Shown: one piece after another, positions 26,131 to 36,069 of the stretch
How the letters are laid out: each line of letters begins with the position of its first letter
How positions within the stretch are numbered: position 1 is the stretch's first letter
DNA from: Porphyrobacter sp.
GTDB taxonomy: Bacteria > Pseudomonadota > Alphaproteobacteria > Sphingomonadales > Sphingomonadaceae
DNA: 64,000 nucleotides
Direction: 5' to 3'
NCBI GenBank assembly: GCA_027533455.1
Contig: JAPZUC010000013.1
Coordinates: forward strand, 31,004-95,003
The notes under the pieces: model-generated
Database searches by the model: none
What the model was told of the DNA's origin: nothing
What the model saw: only the letters and a program-made list of their open reading frames with translations
Made by a program: the position numbers and the translations under genes

Positions 26131-26976
26131 ATGACGAGCTACTTCCAGAACTCGCGCAACCTCATCATCGTCGCTGTGGCGTTGGTGGTTGCGCTTGCAT
26201 CGAGCGTGGTGATCGTGCCCGAAACGCACCAGGGCGTGGTGGTGCAGGCGGGCAAGCCCGTGCGCGTCTTCAACCAGTTCCGCCCCGATGTGCCCTATGG
26301 CCAAACTGGCGCGGGCATCCAGCTGCGCATCCCGTTCCTCGAACAGGTGCAGATGGTCGACCGCCGGGTGCTCGATCTCGACATGGAGCGCACGCAGGTG
26401 CTCTCCAACGACCAGCAGCGCCTGCAAGTCGATGCCTATGCCCGCTACCGCATCATCGATCCGGTCAAGCTGGTCGAGAAGGCGGGCAACGAACGCCAGC
26501 TTGAATCGCAGCTGCTGCCGATCCTCACTTCGGTGCTGCGGCAGGAACTGGGCCGCCGGCCGTTCTCCGCGCTGATCAATGCCGAGCGCGGGACGGCGAT
26601 GGCGAACATCACCGCCACGCTCGACCAGCAGGCACGCATTTATGGCGCGCAGGTGCTCGACGTGCGTATCAAGGCGGCCGACCTTCCCGAAGGCCGCCCG
26701 CTGGATGCCGCCTTCACCCGGATGGAAACCGACCGTCAGGAAGAAGCCGCAACGATCCGGGCCGCAGGCCAGCGCGATGCGCAGATCATCCAGGCCGAAG
26801 CCAGCGCCGAAGCGGCACGCATCTATGCCGACGCTTACGGGAAGGATCCGAAGTTCTACGATTTCTACCGTGCCATGCAGAGCTACCGGCAGACGTTCCT
26901 TGCGGGCGAAGGCCAGAGCACGATGGTTCTGTCGGAGGACAGCGAGTATTTCCGCCAGTTCAAGGGTGAACGCTGA
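26131..26976 (+). CDS. hflC: Membrane protease modulator HflC
   Basis: Partner of HflK in controlling FtsH proteolysis. The 281-residue protein has a single N-terminal membrane segment (NLIIVAVALVVALASSVVIV), the Band-7 domain with VPETHQGVVVQAGKPVRVF and LDLDMERTQVLSNDQQRLQVDAYARYRI, and a C-terminal coiled coil rich in Ala/Glu. It begins 4 bases after hflK. The start at 26131 removes an extension that overlaps hflK. Confidence 0.93.
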   Translation: MTSYFQNSRNLIIVAVALVVALASSVVIVPETHQGVVVQAGKPVRVFNQFRPDVPYGQTGAGIQLRIPFLEQVQMVDRRVLDLDMERTQVLSNDQQRLQVDAYARYRIIDPVKLVEKAGNERQLESQLLPILTSVLRQELGRRPFSALINAERGTAMANITATLDQQARIYGAQVLDVRIKAADLPEGRPLDAAFTRMETDRQEEAATIRAAGQRDAQIIQAEASAEAARIYADAYGKDPKFYDFYRAMQSYRQTFLAGEGQSTMVLSEDSEYFRQFKGER

Positions 26977-27153
26977 GCAATCGACCAATCGCCGACGCGC
27001 GGCGACGGGCGATAGGCGTGTTCAATCAGCGTTCAGCCCCGGAAAGGGCATTTGGGGCGCGGTGATCTGCTCTTTGCGGCAGGCCGCGCGAATGGTTTGA
27101 GGAACGCAGCAGGGCTCCTGCGCATTCCTTCACAGGATAAGGACCAAGAGGAC

Positions 27154-28710
27154 GTGAACAACGTGCGCTACGTGTATGGACTCTCGAGCGCGCTGCTGGT
27201 TGGCGGCGCCGCGATCTCGCTGATCACAGGCTCGCCGCTCGGTGCGCAGGTGGCGCAGAACGACGATGCGGTGATGAACCGGATCGTACCGGTCGAAGGC
27301 GCTCCGACAAGCTTCGCCGACCTTACCGCGCAGCTGCAACCCGCAGTGGTCAACATCGCCACCCGCCAGCGTGTGGAGGTTCAGAACAACCCCTTCGCCG
27401 GCACGCCCTTTGCCGAGCTGTTCAACCGCCGACAGGGCGGTAACGGCGGCAATGGCAGCGGCACCCAGCCGCAGACCCGCGAGGCGCAATCGCTGGGGTC
27501 GGGCTTCATCATCTCGGCTGACGGCATTGTCGTCACCAACAACCACGTGATCTCCCCGCCCGATACGCGCGCCAAGCTTGAAGCGATCACCGTGACGCTT
27601 GCCGACGGGACGGAATATGAGGCCGACGTGATCGGCGCTGACGCGGCATCCGATCTCGCGGTGCTCAAGATTCGCGCCAACAAGACCTTCCCCTTCGTGA
27701 AGTTCGGCGATTCGGCCGCAACCCGCGTGGGAGACTGGGTGGTGGCGATCGGCAATCCCTTCGGTCTCGGCGGCACAGTGACCGCGGGGATCATCTCGGC
27801 GGTGTACCGCAACACCGGTCAGGGCGGCGCCTATGACCGCTATCTCCAGACCGATGCCAGCATCAACCGTGGCAACTCGGGCGGCCCGCTGTTCGACATG
27901 CGCGGCAACGTGATCGGCATCAACAACGCGATCTTCTCGCCCTCTGGCGGGAGCGTGGGGATCGGCTTTGCCATCCCCGCCGAAATCGCCGCGCCGATCG
28001 TCGAGAAGCTGCGCAGCGGTCAGGAAATCCAGCGCGGTTACCTCGGCGTCCGCCTCCAGCCGGTCGACGAGGATCTGGCGCTTTCGCTCGGCGTGCCCAA
28101 GCGCCGCGGCGAACTGGTGCAGATGGTCGAAGAAACCGGCCCCGCGTTCAAGGCCGGGCTCAAGTCGGGCGACATCGTCACCAAGGTCAATGGCAAGGAG
28201 GTAACCGCCGAGCAGACGGTCTCCTATCTCGTTGCCAATCTCCAGCCGGGCGCCACCGTGCCGGTTGAACTGCTGCGCGATGGCAAGCGGGTGAGCCTCA
28301 ATGTCACGCTCGGCAAGCGCCCGAGCGAGCAGGAGCTGGCGGCGCAGACGCAGAACTTCGACCCGGATTCCGAAGAGCCGATGGCACCGGGCACCTCTGA
28401 CCAGACGATCGAGCAGAAGCTCGGGATGCAGGTCATGCCGATGAGCGCGGCTGTGGCCCGCTCGCTCGGCGTGCCTGCCGATACCAAGGGCGTGGTTATC
28501 GCCGCGGTCGACCCGAATGGCGATGCGGCGGCCAAGGGTCTGCGGCGCGCGGACATCATCCTGTCGGCGAATTACCAGCCGACCGACACGGTCGATGCGC
28601 TGCTCGCGCAGGTCAATGCAGCGGTTGCCGACAAACGCGAGGCGATCCTGCTGCGCATCCAGCGTCGCAACACGCCGCCGGCCTTCATCGCGGTCCGCCT
28701 GCGCCCCTGA
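27154..28710 (+). CDS. degP: Periplasmic serine protease/chaperone, Do (DegP/HtrA) family
   Basis: A 518-residue HtrA protease. The GTG at 27154 is chosen because AGAGG lies just upstream and a signal peptide (LSSALLVGGAAISLITG... to AQ) follows. The trypsin-like domain has the triad His131 (TNNHVI), Asp167 (SDLAVL) and Ser242 (RGNSGGP). Two PDZ domains follow (about 300-390 and 425-515). It degrades or refolds damaged envelope proteins. Its place downstream of hflKC groups it with membrane protein quality control. The 177 bases before it show no recognised promoter motif. Confidence 0.93.
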   Translation: MNNVRYVYGLSSALLVGGAAISLITGSPLGAQVAQNDDAVMNRIVPVEGAPTSFADLTAQLQPAVVNIATRQRVEVQNNPFAGTPFAELFNRRQGGNGGNGSGTQPQTREAQSLGSGFIISADGIVVTNNHVISPPDTRAKLEAITVTLADGTEYEADVIGADAASDLAVLKIRANKTFPFVKFGDSAATRVGDWVVAIGNPFGLGGTVTAGIISAVYRNTGQGGAYDRYLQTDASINRGNSGGPLFDMRGNVIGINNAIFSPSGGSVGIGFAIPAEIAAPIVEKLRSGQEIQRGYLGVRLQPVDEDLALSLGVPKRRGELVQMVEETGPAFKAGLKSGDIVTKVNGKEVTAEQTVSYLVANLQPGATVPVELLRDGKRVSLNVTLGKRPSEQELAAQTQNFDPDSEEPMAPGTSDQTIEQKLGMQVMPMSAAVARSLGVPADTKGVVIAAVDPNGDAAAKGLRRADIILSANYQPTDTVDALLAQVNAAVADKREAILLRIQRRNTPPAFIAVRLRP

Positions 28711-28728
28711 CGCGCTGGACGGCATGAG

Positions 28729-28763
28729 AAAAGGCGCCGGGAGCGATCCCGGCGCCTTTTTCG
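28729..28763 (+). terminator. Rho-independent terminator after degP
   Basis: A perfect 12-base stem (AAGGCGCCGGGA with TCCCGGCGCCTT) around a GCGA loop, followed by a run of T. It lies 20 bases after the degP stop and also faces the end of the convergent PBP gene, with A residues on the other side. Confidence 0.9.
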
Positions 28764-28788
28764 TGCCTGCAAACAGTCGAAGCCGCTC

Positions 28789-30930
28789 CTACCCGGGCGG
28801 TTTTACCGCTGGCGGCGGAGGTCTGCGGTTCTCGCGCTGGGGCCGCTGGGTCGGCAAAACGCCGCCGGTCGCCTCTTCAAGGAAGTCCTCACTTGCCGCG
28901 GGAGGTGCATTCGGATCGATCGGGCTTTGCGCCGGATCGCGCCTGCCGGGCTCGACCATGTTGCCCTCCTCGTCGATATAATAGTAATCCTCCGGTTCGC
29001 CGAACAGCGCCTCTTCGTCAGGCTCGAGCTGCCATTCCGGCAATTCCAGCGTGACGTCGAACTGTTCCACCGGGCGGTCCTTGACGGCAAAGCGCATATA
29101 GGAGGCAAAAGCCTGCGCCGGCGCGCGCCCGCCCTGGAGGCCCGCCACCGCCTTGGCATCGTCGCGGCCCATCCACACACCTGTCGTGATCCCGGAGGAG
29201 AAGCCGATGAACCAGCCATCTTTGTTCGAGGAAGTCGTGCCGGTCTTGCCCGCTACCGGACGCCCGATGTCGGCAGCGCGGCCCGTGCCGGTCTGCACCG
29301 CGGCTTGAAGCAGGTCGGTGATCCCGGCCACGACATGATCGGGCAAGGCGGGCGACTGGCTCTTGCCTTCGCGGCGATAGAGCACCTCGCCGCTTGCGCC
29401 GGTCACCTTGGTGATCCCGTAAGGTTCCACCGGAATCCCTTTGGCGGCGATCCCGGCAAAGGCCTGCGTCATCTCGATCACCCGCATTTCGGACGAGCCG
29501 AGGACCATCGAAGGGTAGGTATCGACCTTGGAATTGACCCCGAACCGCCGCGCCATCGAAGCCACCGTGCCGAAGCCGACCTCGTTGCCAAGCTGCGCGG
29601 CGACGGTGTTGATCGAATAGGCAAAGGCGGTGCGCAGATCCGTCTCGCCGACATTGCGCCCGTTCGAATTGCGCGGGCTCCACCCGTCGATAGTGACGGG
29701 GGTGTCAACCACCTTGTCTTCAGGCGTGTACCCCGCTTCCAGCGCGGCGAGATAGACGAACAGCTTCCACGCCGAGCCAGGCTGGCGCAGGGCGGCCGTG
29801 GCGCGATTGTAGTTGCTGGCGACGTAATCCGTGCCGCCAACCATCGCGAGGATCGCCCCATCGCGGTCGAGGCTGACCAGCGCGCCCTGTGCGCCCTTGG
29901 GCGTATTGCCCTCGATGGCGGAGGTCGCGGCGCGCTGCATGCCAACATCGAGCGTGGTCCACACCTCGATCGGCTCATAGGTTTCAGGCAGGATGATATC
30001 GAGCTGCGGCAGCACCCAGTCGGTGAAATACCGCACCGAGTTCTGCCCAGCCTGCTCCTTCAGTTGCACCGCGCTGACATCGACCTGCGCCTGATCGGTG
30101 GTGATGTAGCCCTGCTCACGCATCAAACCGAGCACCACCTTGGCGCGGTCGACTGCGGCCTGCACGTCGGCGGTAGGCGAATACTGGCTCGGCGCCTTCA
30201 CCAGCCCTGCAATGATGGCCGCTTCCCCTACGCTCAGTTCGTTGGCCGGGTGGCTGAAGAATTTGCGGCTGGCAGAATCGATCCCGTAAGCCCCGCCTCC
30301 GAAATAGACCTTGTTGAGGTAGAGCTCGAGGATCTCGTCCTTCGAGAACTTCCATTCAAGCGCCAGCGCCAGCACAGCCTCGCGCGCTTTGCGGTCGGGG
30401 GTGCGATTGTTGTTGAGGAACAGGTTGCGCGCCAGCTGCTGGGTGATGGTCGAGGTGCCGCCGATGCGCGAACGCGATCCGGTTACCCATTCCACCACAG
30501 CACCGGTCAGGCGCACTGGATCGACGCCGAAGTGCGAACGGAAGCGCTTGTCCTCCACCGCGACCATGGCGTTGGTCATGTTGGCGGGAATGTCGTCATA
30601 TTCGAGCCATTCGCCGAAGCTCGGGCCGATCTCCACCAGCTCGCGGCCGTCCCGCGCCCGCACGAGGATGGTCTGGCCGGGCTGGGTCGCTTTCAGCGTT
30701 CCGTAGTCAGGCAGCGAAGAAGCAGCAAAGCCAACAGCAAAGGCAACGAAAACGAGGCCGAGCACGGCAAGCCCGCCGCCCCAGACCAGACCGCGTTTCA
30801 ACCACCGCCGCCAAAGCGAGGGCGGCGGGGTTCCGGGCGAGCCCGATCCTGCGGTTCCCGAGCGCTCGCTTGCCGCACGGCGGTTTCCGCGCGCGCCCTT
30901 GTTCTGCAACTGCTCACCCCTTTTCGACAT
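28789..30930 (-). CDS. Class A penicillin-binding protein (transglycosylase/transpeptidase)
   Basis: A 713-residue bifunctional peptidoglycan synthase. A basic N-terminus and one membrane segment (about 50-75) precede the GT51 transglycosylase domain (VEDKRFRSHFGVD, STITQQLARNLFL, KDEILELYLNKVYFGGGAYG). The transpeptidase domain has SxxK as SAWK, SxN as SIN and the KTGTT box. The C-terminus is a Pro/Asp/Glu-rich tail. It is smaller than PBP1A of gamma-proteobacteria because it lacks the extra OB domain. Which PBP1 class it equals functionally is not clear from sequence. Confidence 0.92.
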   Translation of the reverse strand: MSKRGEQLQNKGARGNRRAASERSGTAGSGSPGTPPPSLWRRWLKRGLVWGGGLAVLGLVFVAFAVGFAASSLPDYGTLKATQPGQTILVRARDGRELVEIGPSFGEWLEYDDIPANMTNAMVAVEDKRFRSHFGVDPVRLTGAVVEWVTGSRSRIGGTSTITQQLARNLFLNNNRTPDRKAREAVLALALEWKFSKDEILELYLNKVYFGGGAYGIDSASRKFFSHPANELSVGEAAIIAGLVKAPSQYSPTADVQAAVDRAKVVLGLMREQGYITTDQAQVDVSAVQLKEQAGQNSVRYFTDWVLPQLDIILPETYEPIEVWTTLDVGMQRAATSAIEGNTPKGAQGALVSLDRDGAILAMVGGTDYVASNYNRATAALRQPGSAWKLFVYLAALEAGYTPEDKVVDTPVTIDGWSPRNSNGRNVGETDLRTAFAYSINTVAAQLGNEVGFGTVASMARRFGVNSKVDTYPSMVLGSSEMRVIEMTQAFAGIAAKGIPVEPYGITKVTGASGEVLYRREGKSQSPALPDHVVAGITDLLQAAVQTGTGRAADIGRPVAGKTGTTSSNKDGWFIGFSSGITTGVWMGRDDAKAVAGLQGGRAPAQAFASYMRFAVKDRPVEQFDVTLELPEWQLEPDEEALFGEPEDYYYIDEEGNMVEPGRRDPAQSPIDPNAPPAASEDFLEEATGGVLPTQRPQRENRRPPPPAVKPPG

Positions 30931-31053
30931 GACCTGCGCCCATCTGATGTCGCCCCGTTTCAGAGGCGCGAAGCGGCCCTGTGCATAGGCAAGTTGTAAC
31001 CGTGGGTGAACCCGATCTTACATGGCTCTCCCCCAGCATGCGGGAGGGCCGCC

Positions 31054-31461
31054 TCAATCGCTATGCGGGGTGAAGACCAGCGCGGCCGAATTGATGCAAT
31101 AGCGCAAGCCTCCCTGATCGGCCGGACCATCGGGGAAGACGTGACCAAGATGTCCGTCACACTTGCCGCAACGCACTTCGGTGCGGACCATGCCGTAGCT
31201 GACGTCGCGGTGTTCCTGGATCACCTCTTCATCCGCCGGGCGGGTAAAGGCGGGCCAGCCGCAGCCGGAATTGTATTTCGCGGTCGAGTAGAACAGCTGC
31301 GTCCCGCAAGCGGCGCAGTGATATTCTCCCTCGTCATAGAACTTGTCGTATTCGCCGGTGAAGGCGCGCTCGGTGCCGGCCTCACGCAGGATGTGATACT
31401 GCATCGGGGTGAGCCGCTCGCGCCATTCGGCGTCGGTCAGTCTTCGGGGATCGTCGGTCAT
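31054..31461 (-). CDS. msrB: Peptide-methionine (R)-S-oxide reductase
   Basis: Reduces methionine-R-sulfoxide. The 135-residue protein starts at the ATG at 31461, with GAGAGG upstream. It has two zinc-binding CxxC pairs (CAAC and CGKC), the NSGCGWPAF block, [11 protein letters not shown] and the catalytic Cys in RYCINSAAL. It complements MsrA at 16744. The neighbours, a PBP and a GST, give only a loose stress-response context. Confidence 0.95.
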   Translation of the reverse strand: MTDDPRRLTDAEWRERLTPMQYHILREAGTERAFTGEYDKFYDEGEYHCAACGTQLFYSTAKYNSGCGWPAFTRPADEEVIQEHRDVSYGMVRTEVRCGKCDGHLGHVFPDGPADQGGLRYCINSAALVFTPHSD

Positions 31462-31534
31462 CGGGGCTACCTCTCTCGTTATCGCCAATATCGGGCCGAG
31501 AGTGGCATTTCGCAAGCGAGCGCTCTTTCGTTAC

Positions 31535-32203
31535 CTAACCATCCAGCAAGGCGTAGTGAGCGGGCGGCTTGATCACGTCCATGCGCTCTGTGAGAAGCGG
31601 GCGGAAGCTCGGTCGGCTCTTGAACACCGCATACCAGCCGCGCGACTGTTCGTGCCCGGCCCAGTCGATCCCGCCGAGATAATCCGCGACCGAAATCTGC
31701 GCCGCAGCCGCCAGATCGGCAAGGCTCATGGTGGAGCCCGCCACCCACGGGCGGTTGTCGATCAGCCAGTCGAGATAGTCGAGATGCCCGTGCGCCATCT
31801 TCATCGCATTGCGCAGCGCGCCGCTGTCGGGCGGCTGGCGCAGAATGCGCTTCTTCATGCGTTCGGACAGCAGCGGCGCGGTGACGTCGGCGTAGAAATT
31901 CTCGTCGAACAGCGCGACCAACCGGCGGATCTCCGCGCGCTGGGTGGCGGTGCCGTTGATCATCGGATTGCGGTCGACCGTTTCCTCGAAATACTCCGCA
32001 ATCGCGCGGCTATCAGGGATGGTGATGTTCTTGTCCTGATTGACGATCACCGGCGTGCGCCCGGCAGGGTTGAGGTTGAAGAACAGATCGGATGCTGCCC
32101 AAGGGTCCTCACGCACCAGATCGAAGGGGATGTTCTTCTCGCTCAGCAACAGCCGGATCTTGCGGCTGAAGGGGCAAAGGGGGAATTGGTAAAGGTGCCA
32201 CAT
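31535..32203 (-). CDS. Glutathione S-transferase family protein
   Basis: A 222-residue protein with the thioredoxin-like N-terminal domain (PLCPFSRKIRLLL, then NPAGRTPVI with the cis-Pro, and DSRAIAEYFEE with the Ser that contacts glutathione) and an all-helical C-terminal domain (STMSLADLAAAAQISV with the N-capping Asp). The Cys in the LCPFS motif suggests a beta/omega-like thiol-transfer type. The ATG at 32203 is preferred because AAGGA lies at proper distance; an ATG five codons upstream is possible. The substrate is unknown. Confidence 0.88.
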   Translation of the reverse strand: MWHLYQFPLCPFSRKIRLLLSEKNIPFDLVREDPWAASDLFFNLNPAGRTPVIVNQDKNITIPDSRAIAEYFEETVDRNPMINGTATQRAEIRRLVALFDENFYADVTAPLLSERMKKRILRQPPDSGALRNAMKMAHGHLDYLDWLIDNRPWVAGSTMSLADLAAAAQISVADYLGGIDWAGHEQSRGWYAVFKSRPSFRPLLTERMDVIKPPAHYALLDG

Positions 32204-32281
32204 GACGTCCTTCCCCATGCCCCATGTAGCGGCCCGAATCCAGCGAGCCGCGCGGGGGCGACGGGGGATATGTGGGTGAAA

Positions 32282-32677
32282 CTATAACCCGGCGGCTGAC
32301 TTCATCATCTCACAGGCGGGCATCATCCGCGCAAGCCGCGCCGCGCCTTCGGGGGCATCGTTGCATTGCGCCTCGCTGACAGACAGCGCGGCGATGTTTT
32401 CGCGGGTGAGACCCGCCTCGTCCATCAGCCGCGCCATGACGCGCACGAAGAACTCGCGCCCCCCGCCCGCCTCCATATCGGGATAGGCCTTGCCGCGCTC
32501 CTCGCCCGCCTTTTGCCAGCGGCTGATCGTGGCAAAGGCAATCGCGCAGCGGGCTGCGGCGGCCTGTTCGATCGGTAGCGCATCCAGCGAGACGGACATC
32601 TCCGCCGGCGGTTCGGGGGTCGCGGTGACGGGTGCGTCCTGCAAAGCTAACGTCGCGGCGAGGAGGGTCGTGAGCAT
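32282..32677 (-). CDS. Hypothetical secreted protein
   Basis: A 131-residue protein with a short hydrophobic N-terminus (MLTTLLAATLALQDA) that looks like a signal peptide, then a helical region containing two cysteines that are far apart (in ARCAIAFATIS and in SEAQCND) and a third in PACEMM near the end. No family is recognised. It stands alone between the GST gene and the VOC gene. Confidence 0.6.
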   Translation of the reverse strand: MLTTLLAATLALQDAPVTATPEPPAEMSVSLDALPIEQAAAARCAIAFATISRWQKAGEERGKAYPDMEAGGGREFFVRVMARLMDEAGLTRENIAALSVSEAQCNDAPEGAARLARMMPACEMMKSAAGL

Positions 32678-32787
32678 GAGCCTATCTATGCCTGGACAGA
32701 TGAGCCTCTGGCTACCGGAATCGGCGTTGCGGATGCGGCATTTCCGTCCTAATCCGCAACTTACCTTACAAGAGGAGAGGCATACCC

Positions 32788-33180
32788 ATGTTCAGTCACA
32801 TCATGCTCGGCACCAGCGATTTCGATCGCGCCAAGGCATTCTATGACAGCGTGCTCGCCACGCTCGGCGCAGGCCCCGGAATGATCAACGTCGCCGCCAC
32901 CGGCCACAAGCGCGCCTTCTGGATGCACAATGGCGGAATGTTCTCGATCAGCGAGCCGATCAACGATCAACCCGCGACTTGCTCGAACGGCTCGACCATC
33001 GGCTTTGCCTGCGACAGCCTCGAGCAGGTACAGGCGTTCCACGATGCGGCAGTGGCTGCGGGCGGCAAGTCGATCGAAGACCCGCCGGGGCCGCGCGGAG
33101 GCGCGATGGGCACGCTGAACCTCGGCTATGTGCTCGATCTCGACGGCCACAAGCTATGCATGCTGCACCGCGCCGGCTGA
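32788..33180 (+). CDS. VOC-family (glyoxalase/bleomycin-resistance-like) protein
   Basis: A 130-residue protein with the paired beta-alpha-beta-beta-beta modules of the vicinal-oxygen-chelate fold. It begins FSHIMLGTSDFDRAKAFYD, and the second module ends with LGYVLDLDGHKLCML, where His and nearby acidic residues could bind metal. AGAGGAG precedes the ATG. Members include dioxygenases, glyoxalases and resistance proteins. The substrate is not predictable. Its stop abuts the stop of metW on the other strand. Confidence 0.85.
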   Translation: MFSHIMLGTSDFDRAKAFYDSVLATLGAGPGMINVAATGHKRAFWMHNGGMFSISEPINDQPATCSNGSTIGFACDSLEQVQAFHDAAVAAGGKSIEDPPGPRGGAMGTLNLGYVLDLDGHKLCMLHRAG

Positions 33181-33771
33181 TTACCGACTCAACTCGAAAA
33201 CCGCGAATTCGGCGCGCCAGTTAGCTGCTGGCGCGCCAGTCTGTTTTTCGCCCGAGAAGAACCATGCCCGTTCGATTGCCGCGCCCTTCATTCGGGCCAG
33301 ATCGCGGAAATCCTCGACCGTCACATGGTGGATGTTCTGCGTCTCGTACCAGCTCACCGGCAGCGCGCGGGTCACCGGCATCCGCCCCCCGAACATCAGC
33401 GCCGCGCGGGTCCGCCAGTGGGCAAAGTTCGGGAACGACACGAAAGCACGCCGACCCACCCTCAGCAGCTCGTCAAGGATCAGGTCGGGCCGCGTGGCGG
33501 TCTGGAGCGTCTGGCTGAGGATCGCGTAATCGAAGGCCTTGTCGGGGTAATTGGCGAGGTCGATATTGGCATCGCCCTGCACCACGCTGAGGCCGCGCGA
33601 CACGCAGCGTTCGACCAGCGCGCCGTCAAGCTCCATCCCGCGCGCATCGCAGCCGCTCGCGCTCTCGAGTTCCGCCATCAGCGCGCCGTCGCCGCAGCCG
33701 ATATCGAGCACGCGGCTTCCCGGCGCGACGTGGGCGGCAATGGCTGCGAGGTCCGGGCGGAGAGCGCTCAT
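33181..33771 (-). CDS. metW: MetW, partner of homoserine acetyltransferase
   Basis: A 196-residue class I methyltransferase-fold protein with the SAM-like loop [15 protein letters not shown] near residues 20-33. It also has the family-typical [30 protein letters not shown] stretch. MetW proteins are encoded beside MetX in alpha- and beta-proteobacteria and stimulate acylation of homoserine. Its ATG overlaps the metX TGA (ATGA), which indicates coupled translation. Confidence 0.93.
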   Translation of the reverse strand: MSALRPDLAAIAAHVAPGSRVLDIGCGDGALMAELESASGCDARGMELDGALVERCVSRGLSVVQGDANIDLANYPDKAFDYAILSQTLQTATRPDLILDELLRVGRRAFVSFPNFAHWRTRAALMFGGRMPVTRALPVSWYETQNIHHVTVEDFRDLARMKGAAIERAWFFSGEKQTGAPAANWRAEFAVFELSR

Positions 33772-34865
33772 TCCACGAAGCCCTTCACTACGCGGTCGAG
33801 CTGGTCGTGTTCGAGCAGGAAGCTGTCATGTCCGTGCGGGGCGCTGAGTTCCACGAAGCTGACCTTCGCGCCGGCTGCGTTCAGCGCGTGGACGACGTGG
33901 CGGCTCTCGGCGGTGGGATAGAGCCAGTCGGTATCGAAGCTGACGATGCAGAACCGCGCATGCGTGCCGCAGAAAGCATCGGCCAGCTTGCCTCCATGCT
34001 CCTCGGCGATGTCGTAATAGTCCATCGCGCGGGTGATATAGAGGTAGCTGTTCGCATCGAACCGGCGGGTGAAGCCGCTTCCCTGGTAGCGCAGGTAGCT
34101 TTCTACCTGGAACTCGGCATCGAAACCGAACCCCTTGGCCTCGCGGTCCTGCAAGCGTCGCCCGAATTTCTCGGTCAGGCCTGCCTCCGACAGGTACGTG
34201 ATATGTGCAGCCATCCGTGCCACGGCGAGGCCGTTGTCGGGCTTGGCTTCGGCGGCGTAGTAATCGCCTCCGGCCCAAGCGGGATCGGCCATGATTGCCT
34301 GACGCCCGACCTCATGGAAGGCGATGTTCTGCGCGGAATGCCGCGCGGTCGAGGCGATCACCAGCACGCGCGCGGCGCGCTCCGGCCAGTTGGAGGCAAG
34401 GCTCAACGCCTGCATCCCGCCCATCGACCCGCCGACGACGGCGTGGAGCTTGTCGATCCCCAGCCCGTCGAGCAAGGCCACCAGCCCGCGCACCATGTCG
34501 CGGATGGTGATGACGGGGAAGCGCATGGCATAGGGCTGACCATCGGGCGCGAGGCTCGCTGGGCCGCTCGATCCCATGCAGCTGCCGATCACGTTCGCGC
34601 AGATCACGAAGTGCCGGTCGGTATCGATCGGTTTGCCGGGTCCAACCATCCGCTCCCACCAACCGGGCTTTCCGGTGATCGGGTGGGGGCTTGCCAGATA
34701 CTGGTCGCCGGTCAGTGCATGACACACCAGCACCGCGTTCGAGGCATCCGGCGCGAGCGTGCCATAGGTCTCGTAAGCGATCTCGGCACCTTCCAGCACC
34801 TGCCCGCTGTCGAGCGGCAGGGGATGCGGGATGCTATAGACCTTGGAGAGCGGAGCGGCGTTCAT
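33768..34865 (-). CDS. metX: Homoserine O-acetyltransferase (or succinyltransferase), MetX type
   Basis: An alpha/beta-hydrolase-fold acyltransferase of about 365 residues that starts methionine synthesis from homoserine. It has [23 protein letters not shown], the nucleophile elbow [12 protein letters not shown] with the catalytic Ser, an Asp in SFDTDWLYP and the His in PHGHDSFL. The ATG at 34865 is chosen; the frame could extend to 34922. MetX sequences from Sphingomonadales may use either acetyl- or succinyl-CoA, and this cannot be told here. It overlaps metW and diverges from hisC. Confidence 0.92.
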   Translation of the reverse strand: MNAAPLSKVYSIPHPLPLDSGQVLEGAEIAYETYGTLAPDASNAVLVCHALTGDQYLASPHPITGKPGWWERMVGPGKPIDTDRHFVICANVIGSCMGSSGPASLAPDGQPYAMRFPVITIRDMVRGLVALLDGLGIDKLHAVVGGSMGGMQALSLASNWPERAARVLVIASTARHSAQNIAFHEVGRQAIMADPAWAGGDYYAAEAKPDNGLAVARMAAHITYLSEAGLTEKFGRRLQDREAKGFGFDAEFQVESYLRYQGSGFTRRFDANSYLYITRAMDYYDIAEEHGGKLADAFCGTHARFCIVSFDTDWLYPTAESRHVVHALNAAGAKVSFVELSAPHGHDSFLLEHDQLDRVVKGFVE

Positions 34866-34971
34866 TGGCGCTGCGAATTGGGGGAGGCCCCCGCCCATGT
34901 CAATCGCCACCCGCACCGCCATCGTTTTCGCCCTGTATTCGCGGGGCCAAACTGGCTATCGCCCAGCTCCC

Positions 34972-36069
34972 ATGTCCAGACCCGAATCCAAACCCTGGAT
35001 CAGCGCGATCCACGCCTATGTCCCCGGCAAGTCCAAGTCTGCGAGCGGCAAGCCGCTGACCAAGCTGTCGGCCAACGAGAACCCGCTCGGCAGCAGCCCG
35101 GCGGCGCTGGCGGCTTTGACCAAGGGACACGTTGCGGCGGACTACCCCGATCCCGATGCGCGCGGCCTGCGAGAAAAGATTGCCGAAGTGCATGGGCTCG
35201 AGGCTGACAGGATCGTCTGCGGGACCGGCTCGGGCGAGTTGCTGCACTGCGCGGTGCAGGCGCTATGCGGGCCGGGGGACGAAGTTCTGGCCTCGCGCTA
35301 TTCCTTCTCGCTTTACCCGCTGCTCGCCCAGAAGGTCGGGGCGAGCCCGGTGCTCGCCGAGGACGAGGGCTACGCTGCATCGGTCGACAAGCTGCTCGCG
35401 GCGGTAACGCCTGCCACCAAGGTCGTGCTGCTCGACAATCCGAACAACCCGGTCGGTACCTTCCTGCCCCCGTCGGAAGTCGCGCGGCTCCACGCCGGGC
35501 TCCCCTCCGATGTGCTGCTGGTGGTTGACGAGGCTTACGGCGAGTATATCGATCCGGCGCTGCAACAGGCCGGGTTCGAACTCGCGGCGAAGCACGAGAA
35601 CGTGCTGGTCAGCCGCACCTTCTCCAAGGCTTATGGCCTCGCGTCCGAGCGGGTCGGCTGGGTCACAGGCGCACCGCACCTGATTGACCTCGTCAACCGC
35701 ATGCGCGGCGCGTTCAACGTATCGGTCAGCGGGCAGAAGGCCGCGCTCGCCGCCTTGGGCGACCAGAGCTTCGTCGCCGCCAGCCGCGAGCACAACGCTC
35801 GCGAACGCGCCCGCTTGGCCGAGGCTATCGCCGCCCTCGGCAACCACGGCATCTCCGCTAGCCCGAGCGAAGCCAACTTCCTCCTCATCCACTTCGAGGG
35901 CGCGGTGACTGCCACCGCCGCGCTCGAGGCCCTCTCCGACGCCGGATACGCCGTGCGCCACCTGCCCTCGCAGGGCCTGCCCCGCTCCTTGCGCATCACC
36001 ATCGGCACCACCGAGGCAACCTCGGACGTCATCGCCACGCTCCGGCGGCTGTGCGGAGAGGCGGCATGA
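34972..36069 (+). CDS. hisC: Histidinol-phosphate aminotransferase
   Basis: A 365-residue PLP-dependent class I/II aminotransferase. It has KLSANENPLG at the N-terminus, LDNPNNPVGT, VVDEAYGEY and SRTFSKAYGLASERVGW, with the PLP-binding Lys at residue 219. The ATG at 34972 gives the usual family N-terminus (PWISAIHAYVPGKS). It overlaps tyrA by ATGA. In this arrangement the enzyme may also transaminate aromatic intermediates, a known property of some HisC proteins. Confidence 0.92.
   Translation: MSRPESKPWISAIHAYVPGKSKSASGKPLTKLSANENPLGSSPAALAALTKGHVAADYPDPDARGLREKIAEVHGLEADRIVCGTGSGELLHCAVQALCGPGDEVLASRYSFSLYPLLAQKVGASPVLAEDEGYAASVDKLLAAVTPATKVVLLDNPNNPVGTFLPPSEVARLHAGLPSDVLLVVDEAYGEYIDPALQQAGFELAAKHENVLVSRTFSKAYGLASERVGWVTGAPHLIDLVNRMRGAFNVSVSGQKAALAALGDQSFVAASREHNARERARLAEAIAALGNHGISASPSEANFLLIHFEGAVTATAALEALSDAGYAVRHLPSQGLPRSLRITIGTTEATSDVIATLRRLCGEAA

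Noticed and set aside
27130..28725. A 531-codon minus-strand frame
   Set aside because: Antisense to degP, which has an intact catalytic triad and signal peptide.
28927..30999. A 690-codon plus-strand frame
   Set aside because: Antisense to the class A PBP gene, whose motifs are all present.
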